The translations under genes and the position numbers were made by a program. Below are positions 1-12,325 of a DNA stretch of 64,000 nucleotides, in pieces. This DNA is from Nectonema munidae (lineage: Eukaryota > Nematomorpha > Nectonematoida > Nectonematidae). The DNA lies in NCBI GenBank assembly GCA_030549495.1, contig JAUIRK010000207.1:496001-560000 (forward strand), written 5' to 3'. Numbering within the stretch: the first letter of the stretch is position 1; the number at the start of each line of letters is the position of its first letter. The notes under the pieces are model-generated. The model saw only the letters and a list, made by a program, of their open reading frames with translations, did no database searches and had not been told where the DNA came from.

Positions 1-1059
1 TTTTCTGACTTTCCTCTTTTGCCACATTATAAATTTTTAGACTTTTTCAGAATTCGATTTTTGCATTTCGTTATTTTCCTAGCTAAACAAAATAGGAATT
101 TTGTAATTAATAAATTGTAATTAATTTTTATTTTGTAATTATTTTTAGCTAATCTAGAATTACAAATCTAGCCAAGAATATATGAAGTGTGTAAAATGTT
201 TTAGACAATATCTATAATGTGATTTTGCTTTATTTATTTATGCGTTTTCAAGAGGAAAAAATGATTCTTTTTTCTAAATGTTTTAAAAATTAAAATACAC
301 GTTTTTGAAGAAATCGAAAATTATCGAAATAAATTTTAAAATTGTTATAATTTTGTTTTGTTAGAGTTTGCTCACTCTTATTGAAATTTGGGCTGATGTC
401 CTTGCAAAGGATTTGGGTCCTTGCAAAGTATGGTTTGGATGCAGCAAATGAGGATTAATCAAAGTTGTGTTAATGTGGAATACTACCTGTTCTGGAAAAA
501 ATCTGGCACTCTTTTAAATCACAATTCCAAAACCACAACATAACATATCCTTAAGACTTAGAATTTTTTGCGAAATAATCTCAACAAATTGACGTATTCA
601 ACTTGTGAAACTTAAACGTAATTGATAGAGATAAACCAAAGAGTACAATTGAAACCAACCAATAAAAAGACGTAGCTGAACCCTACCTCGAATGATTGAC
701 AGTATTGATTCCAACTTATATTTCTCAAATAACTTTATTGTATAGACTTAGTAAAAGCAACACCGTCATGGATTTAGATTTAAAAATTAAAGGGAAGAGC
801 AGGGGAAACCTTTAGCACATTTTTTGTTTATATGAAAAAAAACCTAAAAAATTTGGGATCATCTGAAAATATCGAGGGGCCGTGGTTCCATTCAAACCTT
901 TATGATTTATCTAAAATTCATAAAATTGGAGGTAAAAAGGGTCAAAATGTGAAATTAAATTTTGCTAATTCAGCATTTATTGCAAATCCAGAAAAAAAAA
1001 CTGACATTACTAAAACTTACTTCACCCAAAGAGCTTTTTAATGAATGAAATACTCTCCC
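1..1059. other. AT-rich intergenic DNA
   Basis: No gene, RNA or element ends are recognised. Short ORFs here are lysine/asparagine-rich, as expected by chance in AT-rich sequence. Confidence 0.5.
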
Positions 1060-1260
1060 TGGTGAATGCTTAAATAATAATAGTGTTATCATCTTCAAAG
1101 CAAGCTTGATGAAATTTGGCTTTATAAAGTACTTTTTTCTTTCCTATAATTAAAGATACAAATATTGCCGTATATACTTGATGTTCATTTCTTTGTATCT
1201 CACATTTAGCATTTCACAGTCGAACATTTGTATCAAATTCTCATTTTCCCAACGATGGTA
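1060..1260 (+). repeat. Dispersed repeat, copy 1
   Basis: Shares order and sequence with 2606-2790, including GTTATCATCTTCAAA, GCAAGCTTGATGAAATTTGG, a TATAAA stretch, ATCTCACATTTA and CCCATTTTCC-like words, with small gaps. Orientation is the same. No termini or coding potential are evident. Confidence 0.6.
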
Positions 1261-4200
1261 TAGATGGTGATGAAAGTCAACTGATCACCTATTTTTGACT
1301 TATTGATCGCTTGATTTGAAATCGATGAAGTGTATCTTTAAAGTGGAATAATTTTAAAATATGGTTTAAAAATCAACTGGCATTTAAATATTACTTAATT
1401 TGATTTGAAACATTTTTCTAAATATTGATTAATTTTATTTGAAAAATATTATTTTGAAATAAATACAACTACTATCCTAACACAAATTTAACTAGTAGTC
1501 CCATTCGACCAAGTGTTGCATTCCTCCAATTGTCACATTGGACAAGTTGTGTTTCGACCAATTGTTTTGCACCGTTAAGATATAGGATGTAGGAAGTTCT
1601 TAGCATTTGCATCGTGAAAAAAGTTGAAAATTTTTAGAGATTTTTCTCGTCTCCCGATTTTCGTATTCCAGAATTCAAATAATAATTTTTTTATTATCTA
1701 TACATAACTTTTATTTTATAAGATGATTAAAAAATTTTAATAATAGATTTTAATGTTGATAACTTTACTCATCGCAATTCGTCATTTCATTTTTAATTTC
1801 TTTCTATCTTTTACTAGTATAGAGGGTTTTTTCAAAACACACACCCCCACTAATTTATTTCATTTTCAATGACGAATATTCTCCACAACGCCAGATGTGT
1901 AACAAAATAGCTAAGAAGAAATTACTTACGTGTAAACATTTGCTGAAAAAACTCCTTTTTGTTCAATAAAACTCCATCCAAATATACAAGTGCGAAAAAG
2001 TGAAGGGATAAATGGAAAAAGTTTTAAGAAATTGAAGAATATTTCAAAGAATGAAGAAGATAGTTGTGCTGTAAATAAAACTTGAGACAGAAAAGTTTGC
2101 TCTAACAATGATAAGGATGAGAGATATACCAAGACTAAGAATGAATATCATGTAAGAGACGCAGAAGGTGTATTTTTTTGATAGCAAATGTCTTATCACA
2201 AAGAACCTAGAAGGAAAAACAACACTAACTTATTTTAAAGATTTTTATTATAGCACATCATCTCAATGCAATCTATCATCTACTACTATTTACGCAATGA
2301 TTTGATTCATCAGTGCGTTTACTTTTTGTTATTATAAAATTGTGCAGCCTTCAAATGATCTGTTTTTCGTCACATAATTGTAAAATGAACCTTTTTCAGA
2401 AATTGATCTTAATTTTAACGAAAAAAATCTATCATTAAGATGTTCAAGATATAGAGTTGCAAAATGAAAAAAAGTTGAAAACCAAAAAGATGTTTGTCCA
2501 GTGGAAACTGGCAAAACTAAATATCCTTGTAAAGTGAACCTTTTGTACTTAGTTTAGTTAGTTATATGTTTTATAAGTAGATAGCTTGTTAGATGCTTTA
2601 ACTTCATGATGAATGTGTTTAATAACAGCAATACAGTTATCATCTTCAAAAGCAAGCTTGATGAAATTTGGTCCTATAAAAGTTATTGTATTTTTGAAGT
2701 GCATTTCTTTACTATCTCACATTTACAACTTTTCATAAAACATTTATCAAAGATTCCCATTTTCCTAATGGATACCTATATACTAAACAGACTATTATTA
2801 TTAAAAAAATGAATGCACAGTCAAACCTCAGAGTGTTGTTATAATGTCGAAAGTTGATGAGCTATGCCATATGGCCTATTTTAATTTTTATAAGCGAATT
2901 TTATCTGAAAAATGATAAATGTACCTTTTAAATTCAGTTCAAGAGAGTAACAATTACTTTTAATTTATTTTAGTTTGATTTAAAACTGAAGATTCAAGTA
3001 CCTTCTTCCTGATTGTGTACTTGTTGGTTTGATTGTGAAATAAGGCAAACATGTTCAATAACAATAATTACTTATAACCGTTTTGATTAGTTTTACAAAA
3101 AATAATATCTTGATAGATATTTTTCTATTTTTCAAATATCTTAAAAGAGGGAGGTCTTCATTTTCTTTTTTTGTGCATCTAGGAAAACTAAAGCACTTAG
3201 TTCTACTAGAAGTATCATAACACAATATTTAAAGAAAAATAACTAACATACGTTTTTAAAAAAAAGAAAACATTGCAAAGAATTTCAAACTATTCAAGAT
3301 ATTCAAAGTGTGAACTTGATTGCCTCCAATTTTTACAACTTTTTTTCCAAATTATTATGAATGGTTCGGCAAGTATCAATAATATCGTTTTCTTTTATCC
3401 TACTGCATTATTTAGTGCATTATCGTGGCATTCCTAAATACTAAAGGTGTCCTACATTGTAAACTTGAAAGTTGCCATTTTTTTAAATACCAGGTCAGAT
3501 TTTTAAACGAAAGATGCCAAATGATAATAATATTTATTTGAATTTAAATATGTAACCTGTTTTAACTGAAAAAGAGATTTATACAATTTAAATTTCTTTA
3601 TTTTCTTGGTATCTTTAAGTTTAGAATTAAATTCTCTTTTTTTTTAATTCATATATGTAATTGAAACAGTTATGCTTTATCCAAAAGATTCAAAGATTTT
3701 TTTTCAATTTTTTTATAATATACCAATGTAATTTATTGTGTAGAATACAAATCTGAAATTTATTTTGCAAAATATCAAAGATTTTTTTCTTAGGGAGTAC
3801 GTATATTATACTACATACTACTATAGACACTAGATAGATAAAAAAAAGTTATAATCGAAACATGATTTTGAATATTTCTTGAATAAGTTTTGATTATGCA
3901 AAGCGCTGTTCAAAACCAGGATATGATTGACTGGAAAAACTGACATGAAGCTTAAAACAACATTTTTTCATTTTTATTAAATTCTTCGAATATTTTACAC
4001 ATTCAGGAATTTCTCCAATACGGCATAAGAACAGTTTACCTCTCTCTTTTCTAACACATCTTCACAATTGTTTCGTTAAACCATAGTTCCTAATGTTTTA
4101 CCATGACATGACACTTGACCATTTGGGCGAACGGACATCATTTCACCAAAAATGTGCATACAATGCTCTCTATACAAATCGGTAGCGTAAGTTTTGTTTA

Positions 4201-4479
4201 CTTTTTCTATTCTTAACTTCTATACACCAATTATGTGATGATTAACTTATCTATTCGAGCTAAAATTTTGTTCAGCCAAGTGTCCATCGGGTAAATGTCT
4301 ATTTGGCCAAATGACTTATGTCTATATATGTTTTATAGTAAAAGATGAAAGAACACTTGCTTTCTTCCGAATTCTTTATTAAATATATACAGAGTTGGAG
4401 ATTAGGGCCAATTTTTAGCTGAAGTTGTCTCAATTACGCCTTGGCCTGGCAAGGAATAAAAGAGTTTCTACCGGTATCC
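1261..4479. other. AT-rich intergenic DNA with scattered repeat words
   Basis: Apart from the repeat at 2600-2790 nothing is identified. Words such as TTCGACCAATTGT (about 1550) and GGCCAAATGA (about 4300) recur loosely near 29.06 and 30.48 kb, suggesting an old low-copy repeat. Confidence 0.4.
2600..2790 (+). repeat. Dispersed repeat, copy 2
   Basis: Second copy of the unit at 1060-1260, in direct orientation about 1.5 kb downstream and diverged by substitutions and small indels. It may be a non-autonomous element or a local segmental duplication. Confidence 0.6.
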
Positions 4480-4770
4480 CTTCACTGAATGTAGCATACC
4501 TTTGATTGATATTTCAAACTCAAAATTGTGCTTACTCCATCACAGAGGCGATTTGAGACTCGGATTCACTGGATCCTGCAAGAAGACGAGTTTGGCGAAG
4601 GGGAAGCCAGTTTTTGGAACATCCGAGAGCTGAGAGAGGAAGAGTCTGCGCTGCTGCTGGGACACAGTGCTCACACCGAGCATTTCATCGTTGGCAGAGG
4701 GGAGGCATGCAGAGCAAAATCAATGAACAGTAGTGAATGCGTGTGTGCTGGTGTGTGTGTGTGTACTGTG
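4480..4770. other. GC-richer block, possible exon
   Basis: Base composition changes sharply here, with many CG, GAG and CTG words in otherwise AT-rich DNA. On + a frame reads RRFETRIHWILQEDEFGEGE and ASFWNIRELREEESALLLGH with an acceptor-like CATCACAG before it. On - a 47-codon ORF runs from an ATG near 4698 (MLGVSTVSQQQRRLFLSQLS...). Neither is recognised. It may be an untranslated or alternative exon, or a fragment of a GC-rich repeat. Confidence 0.3.
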
Positions 4771-5125
4771 TACTGTGTACTATATTCGCTATATCATCAT
4801 TATTTATTTAATAACTTTTACTATGCAGTAAGTAGAGGAGTAGAATTAGTGTGTGTGTGTGTGCGTGGTGTGTGTGGTATCTAATACAAAAATATATCCA
4901 TTCTCTGTGAGTGAGTGTATACTTACTCTGACGTTTTGTTAAAATCAATAGAATCTGTAATAAATTTATGCGTTCTGCTAAAATTAAAAAGTTCTTCGTG
5001 TGTTAGTGCGTGTGTGTTGTGTGTTAGATTAGAATAATCTGTAATTTAGCCGTGAAATCATGATTTGTCGTTTCCTTCAACAACGACTATTCATGTAAAT
5101 AATGCGCGCACACACACACACAAAT
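4738..5125. repeat. GT/CA-rich simple repeats
   Basis: Interrupted (GT)n runs occur at about 4740-4775 and 4850-4878, GTGTGTTAG-type runs at about 5000-5030, and (CA)n at 5107-5122. The apparent Cys-Val-rich peptide over this stretch is an effect of the repeat. Confidence 0.85.
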
Positions 5126-6480
5126 AGAGGATATTTTGTACTTTTTTGCTCAGAACAAAACACCTTATCCTGAAGACAAGAGCCTTTCTGTCTCAAAGGT
5201 TGTGCATATGAGTTCATAAAGTTTTCCAGAACACCCATATTTTGAGTTCGAATTCCCCTTATGCCATCGTGTAAAAAGTAGGCAAAACTAGAAAATGTTT
5301 CAGGATCCGGGTATGGCCTCTGCCTTCAGTTTATTGGATAACTTTCCACCAATGATAAAGGAGATACTATTTGAGTGACATTAGCAATGAAAACGCCTGA
5401 TTAGATTTCTAAAAAGTGATGCGAAGAATTCTATTGACTCATTAGAACAGAACGATTTATATACAAGATTCAACCGTAAACAAATAGTTTAACAACTGCT
5501 GCAGTAATGTATATACAAAATTCAAGCGAACATGTATATTTTAATCTTTGATGTCCTTCAAATGTTATCATTGTTGGTAAAAAGTTAATCAATACACAAA
5601 GAGCATTTGCCAATTATGGATTCTGCAACATTGAACCCACTCTGTACTTGGTTGCTTAGATTTTTGTTATAATCTAGTTTAGTGATCTTTCGATCTCATT
5701 GAATTTTGAAAGAGTATAAAGATTTCTGAATATCTTCATAGATCGGTTAGTTCAGAGGTGGGTAAACTTTTTACAATATGTGGTCATTATGACTATAAGG
5801 GAAGCATAAATTAAATTGGACAAAAATTATTTTAAAATTGAATTTGACTTTTTTCCTTTTGTTTTCTTTCAGAGAACATTTTGATTTCAGCTTCTACCGT
5901 AGAGTTTCTCAGTCTCAACTGATCTTCTAATTGTTCATCTGCCTTTTGAGAAAATGTTGATTTACAACAATACGTTGAGGAAAGGCAGAAAATAATACTT
6001 GCTTCTAATATTTATATTTTTTTATTAGAAAAAAGGTCCTAGAATTATTTTAATATTTAAAGTGAAATAAAAAAGTTTTTTACATAAATATTTTTACCTT
6101 CAGGAGTTGAAAGGGACAATCTACGTTCTTTTTTGTTATAAACTTAAATAGCAATGCTGGATTCAATAATATATGAACAATAAAAATGAATTTAGAAAAT
6201 TTTGAATGGAAAAATTTTTTCATTAATCTTTATTTTATTTAATATTATGTTTGCAATAGGAAAAAAATAAAAGAAAAAAAAGATTTTTTTTGTTAATTAA
6301 AATTAATGTTTAAAAAGCCTTCAAGCGCATTTGTAACGCCAGAAATCACTTCTTCAAAGCTCGAACTTTAAAGCATAAAAAGCTGAATAGCCATCATTAT
6401 GGAAGGTATTCCATACTTTTCTCTGGGATCTAACCTCTGGGATAGTGTAAGGCGAAAAGAAACATATGTACAAATAAAAT
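5126..6480. other. AT-rich intergenic DNA with a lone hAT-like terminus
   Basis: At 5753-5772 the sequence CAGAGGTGGGTAAACTTTTT resembles a hAT terminal inverted repeat, but no matching end was found downstream. Nothing else is identified. Confidence 0.4.
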
Positions 6481-6509
6481 CTTATATATATATTAATAGA
6501 TCTTATATA

Positions 6510-6715
6510 TATATCATTTTTACCTCTAAATTATCTTTTTTTAGTTCTAAATTGTCTTTTTTTAATCCTAATTTCTCCTTTTTAAGTTCCCATTTGTCTT
6601 TTTTAAGTTCAAAAATGACTTTTTAAAATTTTAAACGCTCTTTCTAAAATACAAATTAGAATTGAAAAAAGACAATTTCAAACTAAAAAAGACAATTTAA
6701 AAGTAAAAATGCTGT
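6510..6715. repeat. Foldback repeat with about 20-bp subunits, copy A
   Basis: The left arm has units of the type TTTTTTAGTTCTAAATTGTC in tandem after ATCATTTTTACCTCTAAATT. The right arm holds the reverse complement (AAAAAAGACAATTTAAAAGT ... AAAAATG). The two outer ends match each other inverted (CATTTTTACYTYTAAATT). Related copies lie at 12.33 and 28.69 kb. Confidence 0.75.
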
Positions 6716-7205
6716 ATACTGATTCTTGGAATATCTTTTTTCATGAATTGTAACAGTGCTTACTTCAAAATGATTTTTATAAATACAGGAATACAAGATT
6801 TTTAGCACTTATTTGGTTCCTGTAAAATACGATATTAGCAGAATCGCCACTCATTCCTATCAAATTGCGTTCAAGAGCTTTCTATAATCCCCAACTAAAT
6901 TTCCTATATCTCTTATTTAATTTTGATTCTATAAAAGGGTTGGGGTTAGGATAGGGTTAGGGTTATATTCCACGTAATATGAAAAATGGTAATTGTGTAC
7001 ATGTCTTTTCATTTGCAAAAGTTCAGCATTTGTGTGTTTTTTCAAGGTTTTTTCCCTGTATTGTACTTGGCCCTTGCTCTTTTTCAAAATTTGGATTCTG
7101 TTGATAAAACATTTTTGTTCTTTTCGGGTGTTGGATATCATTCTACAAATTTCTATCATTAAATAAATCTCCTTATGTGACTTTAGAGTTTAAATGCTTT
7201 AGATA
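6716..7205. other. AT-rich spacer
   Basis: No genes. It contains a short run of TTAGGG/GGTTAGG-like words at about 6940-6970, too short and irregular to call telomeric. Confidence 0.4.
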
Positions 7206-7213
7206 CCTTAGAG

Positions 7214-7617
7214 CAGGGGCCGGAAAACTTTTTGACAAAAAGAGCCCAAAAAACACATATTTTAAAATCTAATCTTCTGAGAGCCATATATATTTTTAAA
7301 TACCGATTACAACTAAATGGAAAAAGAAGACCAACAATTTTATAGTATAATAAGACTCTGAATTTATTTTAAACAAGATTATTTTATCGAAGTTATTTAT
7401 TAATAAGCAAAGTCTGCATCATAATCATCAGCCTTATTTATGTCGTCGTGATTCGTAATGATTTCGGAATTAATGGAGTGTAGAATTGGCAAGAAGGATA
7501 TGCTTTATCGCAATACCTCCCTTTATTCTGAAGGCCAACAAATTTATCTTAGGAGAGCCAGATGCAGTCATCAAAAGAGCCATCTCTGGCTCGCGAGCCA
7601 TAGGTTCCTGACCCCTG
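7214..7617. mobile_element. Non-autonomous hAT element with 8-bp TSD
   Basis: 404 bp, starting CAGGGGCCGGAAAACTTTTT and ending GGTTCCTGACCCCTG, inverted at the ends. It is flanked by a perfect 8-bp duplication CCTTAGAG (7206-7213 and 7618-7625). The subterminal words AGAGCCA and GGCTCGCGAGCC are those of hAT elements that carry ZBED/SCAND3-type transposases. No intact transposase is present. Confidence 0.9.
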
Positions 7618-7639
7618 CCTTAGAGCATAATTACAAATG

Positions 7640-8410
7640 GAATTGTTCTGAATGAACTGAAAAAACAGATGAATTTTCCCTCAATCAAATTCCTTTTGAG
7701 CATGCGAATGCTTTCTTTTGTATCTTTTAAACGATTCTACTCCTCCTTGCAATCTATATAAAGCTTTTTTATTCACCTAAAATTTATCTGATTTCGTTTA
7801 TTTGTGTGATATAGAAAAATTTTCGGACCCTTAGAAATTGTTTACCTCCTCCCCCTGTCAAATTCCTGGCTGCGTCACTGATTTCATAATAATGATAAAT
7901 GATTTGAAATATAAAAAAAACATGAAATTCTGAAAAAATGATTTCGCGTTCTTAGGATCGCAAAGGAAGGAAACTCTAGTAGTGCATGCATGCACTGTAG
8001 ACTAGAGAGCGTAGCAGAGTGATTTATTCGTATTTCCTATAGTGCTTTTGAAAGGAATACGAAAGAACATTTAATTATGGAGATTATTTATTGGAAATTC
8101 GATTTTATTCTTCCTCTCCCCTTGCAAGGGTGTAAATGCATTAAAAATACATGCACTTTTACATAAAAAGGTAGCAACTCTTTTGCAGGGATGAGTGCAG
8201 TAAAAATTGATTGGATACTTCCAATCTCTCTCACTCAAAAAATGACCTTGTTGCTTGATCGTGTTGGATTGATGATGATCATGATGCTGATGATGATGCT
8301 GATGATGATTGCAAAAAATGTCGATAATGTGGAGATGAAGGAAATGAAATGGATGAGTGAAAGTAGACATGATCCTTCTTTCAAGTCCTTCTTGCTAAAA
8401 TAAAGATGAG
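7640..8410. other. AT-rich spacer with GAT-rich simple repeat
   Basis: A (GATGAT)-rich tract at about 8270-8310 produces His-rich and Met-rich chance ORFs. No gene is recognised. Confidence 0.4.
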
Positions 8411-10340
8411 TACTTCTTAAACTTTTTAGCTTGCAGAACCCATTATGCAAAAGAATTCATCCCACACACTCACATAAGAGTGAGGAAAAATATTTGTATA
8501 TAAAAGAAGCAAGGAAGTAAATGAAACTTTATTTAAAGTATAAAATTAATAAGACATTTTTTCTTGTTTAGTTGCAATTATTTTTGCGATTCGACGCTTG
8601 TTTTGGCCAAGTGCAAGACGCGTATCATGTTACGCTTCTAAACGATTTCCCAACTTATTTTTAATCTGAAGGAGAGAGGAAACCCTGTCTCACAAAGATA
8701 TGTTGTTGGAAAAGGAACTAAAAGAGCTAAAAAGGAACTAGTTCCGCATTTCAGGGGCATCATACACCAGTAAGTGCCGACGGTGTCCCACCCCTTGTAT
8801 ATAATATATAAATGATGAGCAAGTACTTCTGAGCTACATAAGGCCAATTCCTCGTGTTCTGGCTGTAACAGCAAGGAACTTTTTGCATTAGTCAACCACA
8901 GAGCTAAGAGACACAATGTGTTGAGTGATCACTCCTCTGCAAAGGGAAATGCTAAATACACATCACTGGAGATTCAGAATGAACTTTTGGACTTGATGGC
9001 CCAACAAGTACTCGAGTCAATCATCCAAGATTGCATGGTGTAGATTGTTTCACATTTATTGCTGATGAGTCAACTGACGTTGGAATGAAGGAACAAATAT
9101 CTACATGTGTTCGTTTCATCCATAAAACTAAGAACAATAAATATACCCGGCGGAAAGGGTTTCTCAAGCTGATGGTGGTGCAACTGCTAAAGCCTTGAAA
9201 AATAAATTCATTGAAACTTTGAATGAGTTGAATATGCTATCCTCTAACAAGATAGATTCATTGCAGACTACATATGTTCATTTTGTGGCATGTCATTTCT
9301 TCTAATGTGAATATTGTTTGAAATGTTTTGGACACTGCCATAGTCTTTTTTCTTTTTCTTTTTTTTTCATAGTCTGGAGATTGCCATAGTCTTCGAGTAT
9401 TCAGCTAAACGCAGTCTTCATTTTCAAAAACAGTTTCACCAGAATGAGAAGGTGAGAGAACAGATTGGTGATCGTACAAAATTAAAGCCACTCAGTGACC
9501 CACGGTAGGCCGCCCAAGCTGATAGTCTGAATGTCCTGTTAATAGCTTTTGATGTGACCGTTGACACTTTTGAGGAACTTGGAGAAAACAGAAATAATAA
9601 AGCTCATTGTTTAGTTTCTGCAAAAACAAAACGGAATTTCTTTCTTACCCTAGTTGTACTTGAGTATACATACACTCATCGTCTGACGGTCTTTCTACTA
9701 AAACCAAGCCTGAATCTTGTCGAAGCATCCCAAGAAGCAAGAGCTTGATTATTATCAATCTTTGAAAGAGTGAGAAATGATGAAGAGATTTAGAATGATC
9801 TGTACAGAATATTCATGCAAAATATGATGCCACGCCAAAGAAGTCACGAAGAGTTGGACGCCAAGCCCATTGAAGATAAGATAGGGGCAGAAACAGTCAA
9901 TGAATACTGGAAACGTGCAATGTTCTTCCAATTTTTTGATCATCTGATCCTAGAAATGCATAACAACTTAGTGGCTTCACTTCCAGGATTCCAAGCTCAG
10001 TACTTGATGCCAAACTCACTATTAGATTTAACGTAGGTTTCACATAGACAACATATACACCCATTATCAGCATCATTTTGATGCAACTAAAGAGCCATTC
10101 TACACATATCCAGTCTCTGTGTGCAAAGCGAAATGATATAATTGGCTAATGCTAAAAGCCAAGAAGAATGGAGTTTTTTTATTAGTCTCCTCATGAACTG
10201 TGATTAGTAGTGATCTTAGAAAATTGCTTATTCAATTAAATGTATACTATTAGTGATAATTTTATTCTATTTTACGGGCGTTCCCCCACAGGTAGTTCCA
10301 CATGCTTACTTCTAGCGTACCACTTTGAAAAATCCTTGCT
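8410..10340 (+). mobile_element. Decayed hAT transposon (ZMYM1/THAP12-like transposase)
   Basis: On + the pieces read SLEIQNELLDLMAQQVLESI (about 8960), then FTFIADESTDVGMKEQISTC with VRFIHKTKN (about 9050), then LKPLSDPR (about 9480) and IAFDVTVDTFEELGENRNNK (about 9545), and finally MPRQRSHEELDAKPIEDKIG with VNEYWKRAMFFQFFDHLI (9815-10036). The ADESTD motif carries the first catalytic Asp of hAT, and the PR-R...YYRR-like C-terminal part is typical of the THAP12/ZMYM1 group. Frameshifts and stops break the frame at several places and the C-terminal hAT dimerisation region is lost. Possible ends are TTCTTAAACTTTTTAGCTTG near 8415 and GGCCCCTG near 10350, without a confirmed duplication. Confidence 0.75.
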
Positions 10341-10384
10341 AGGCCCCTGATTGGAAATGAAATCAGTTGAGATGCCTAAAAATT

Positions 10385-11340
10385 TTTTCAAAGATCAAAA
10401 TTAAGTTTAGCAGGTTCATCGTGTTGTAAATCATTGATCTCTTCTTTCAAGTCATCATCATCAGGAATATTATCAATTTGAAATAAGAACGCGTTTCTTA
10501 TCCAGGAACAATTTGGGCTTAATTTAGCGGAAGCATAATAACCATCAAAGGCGTTTGGTTTAAGTTTAAGCCTTTGCTGCTTTAACAATTTCATGTTGAA
10601 GTTTTCCATCAGTGACGTAAACTTTCTTAGGTTTAACTTTTAGATATTATTAGTATCCAAAGTGAAATTTTAGATTGGAATGAAATTAGCTTTTCGTATG
10701 CAATAATGATGTTTGTTTTACTTCCTTGGATTGAAAAGTCATTTAAATAGTTAAAAATATCGGAATCATCAGCTGACATTTGCACAAACTCCACAAAGTA
10801 AGAATTGATGATTATTTTGCTCTTTCAAAAAAGTTTTACTTTCTTCACGAAGTTCGTACAAAGCTTCTAATTTCTTCAAAAATCGATGGATTTTATAATC
10901 TTAATTCAAAAACTCTAATTTCTGTGTGATACAGGAGTGTAATATGGTTTGAGCGAATGCTTTCCCAAAAAGCTTGAAATAAACGATGATTTAGAGATTG
11001 CCCTCTGATGAAGTAACACCAGGCAGTGGCGATTTCAGAAATTGACCATAGAGGGGAGGGGGGGGACTTAAAAAATACTAGTAAAATACTACCATACAAG
11101 TCTTGATGCTTTAGGAAAGACAAAATTCAGTAAGGGGATGTTCTGAAGCCATTCTTCATAGGGGGCCTAGACCCAGGTGGCCCCCTCTCTGGATCCGCCA
11201 GTGACACCAGGTACCTCTTTTCTTAGAAGAGCAACAAAACCAGATCGATTGCCTAACATTGAAGAAGCTAGTGAAGATTTAATAAATTTGCGTTGTGCAA
11301 CGTATGTATATATCCCTGGGAGTATCAAAGGATGATAACA
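10385..11340 (-). mobile_element. Decayed hAT transposon fragment (ZBED/SCAND3-like)
   Basis: On - the order is ASSMLGNRSGFVALLRKEVP (about 11220-11275), interrupted by a MITE, then SLNHRLFQAF and LLYHTEIR (about 10900-11000), LREESKTFLKEQNNHQF (about 10810-10860), and LSPNCSWIRNAFLFQIDNIP with DDDLKEEINDLQHD (10388-10609). These are hAT landmarks in order: the conserved 'GxxSGF', 'HR-F', 'LLYHTE-R', 'YELR-E' and 'P-WIRNPF' blocks. The catalytic N-terminal part and the C-terminal dimerisation domain are missing, and there are several frame breaks. Confidence 0.75.
11024..11203. mobile_element. hAT-type MITE nested in a hAT remnant
   Basis: 180 bp with ends CAGTGGCGATTTC and GGATCCGCCAGTG (inverted), flanked by a perfect 8-bp duplication ACACCAGG (11016-11023 and 11204-11211). 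Without it, the surrounding hAT reading frame is continuous through the target site, so it inserted after the host element. It contains G-rich runs (about 11047-11067) and no ORF. Confidence 0.92.
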
Positions 11341-12325
11341 CCATGTAACAAAAAATGTTTCAATCTATTTTGTCACTTTCTTGTGTAAATCAAGCCACTG
11401 AATGCGATGGTATAGTATTTGTTTTTTTTTGTAACATCCATATTTTAACATTTTTGATTGAACCAATTTTTGAGCAAACATTCAATTTGTTGGGACGTTC
11501 ACCTACGTTTCCATCTTTCACGATTATAATATTTTTTGATTTGTTCCAGTATTTATATTGAAATTTGCTAAAACACACCATAAGTAATAAACTAACTCTT
11601 TTTGTGTGGAATTAATTGTCTCAAAGCAAGCAAAATACAACTTTTTAAGTGATACAAAACATTAAATCGATATAAAGGATATTTTAGTGTGTAAATCAGA
11701 GGCCAGGATAAGATGTGCCTTCCTCAGGTAATCTGTGGTTCTTGACGAAAACTTTACAAGGATAAGTAAAGACAAAATCAATATTAATCGGGTCTTCATT
11801 TGATATTGATATTTCGGATCACAATGATGACTGGAGAACAGAAAAAAAGAAGGTTAGCTTAGCAAAAAACATCATTTTCAAGATTAAAAAGAGCTTGAGG
11901 ACTTAGTGAATTGTATAAAACTTACTAAAATATTCAAAGTGAAAAAATGAAATTTATTCCCAACAAATGTAAACAGGTTAAAAGTACTGCGCGTGACAGA
12001 AAAGATTTTTACGTTACAAATGCGCAAAGATAAACGATCTTAAAGCATCTCCTCGATCAATGGTGTCAATTCATGGATTCTTTTTATAAAATGTGTCAAG
12101 ACTGTTTTGCTTCACAGCAACATATCCATCTATTCCTCTTGGTTACTACCCTAAACTAAAAGGAAGCCAGATAAACTTAATATTTTTGCTATAGATAAAA
12201 GAATAAAGTTAAGATTTTCCCTTTATAGACTGGCGTCCCAAATATGTGAAATAAGATTCTCTTGTTGCAAACAAAAAACCTTCTCTTCCTCCCTCCTCAC
12301 ATCAAATGGATCGCAGCCGCATATA
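11341..12325. other. AT-rich intergenic DNA
   Basis: No gene, RNA or element ends are recognised. Confidence 0.4.

Noticed and set aside
4528-4884. 118-codon ORF taken as a whole protein
   Set aside because: Its second half is a translated GT microsatellite; only the GC-rich first part is kept as a weak candidate.
5220-5275. Second box B-like word (GAGTTCGAATTCCC)
   Set aside because: No foldable tRNA and no similarity to the 21.6-kb candidate.
6940-6972. TTAGGG/GGTTAGG-like run
   Set aside because: Only three or four irregular units; arthropod telomeres are usually TTAGG and much longer. Too short to call an interstitial telomere.
8071-8450. His-rich and Met-rich ORFs on both strands
   Set aside because: Caused by a GAT/ATC-rich simple repeat; no start context, family or conservation seen.
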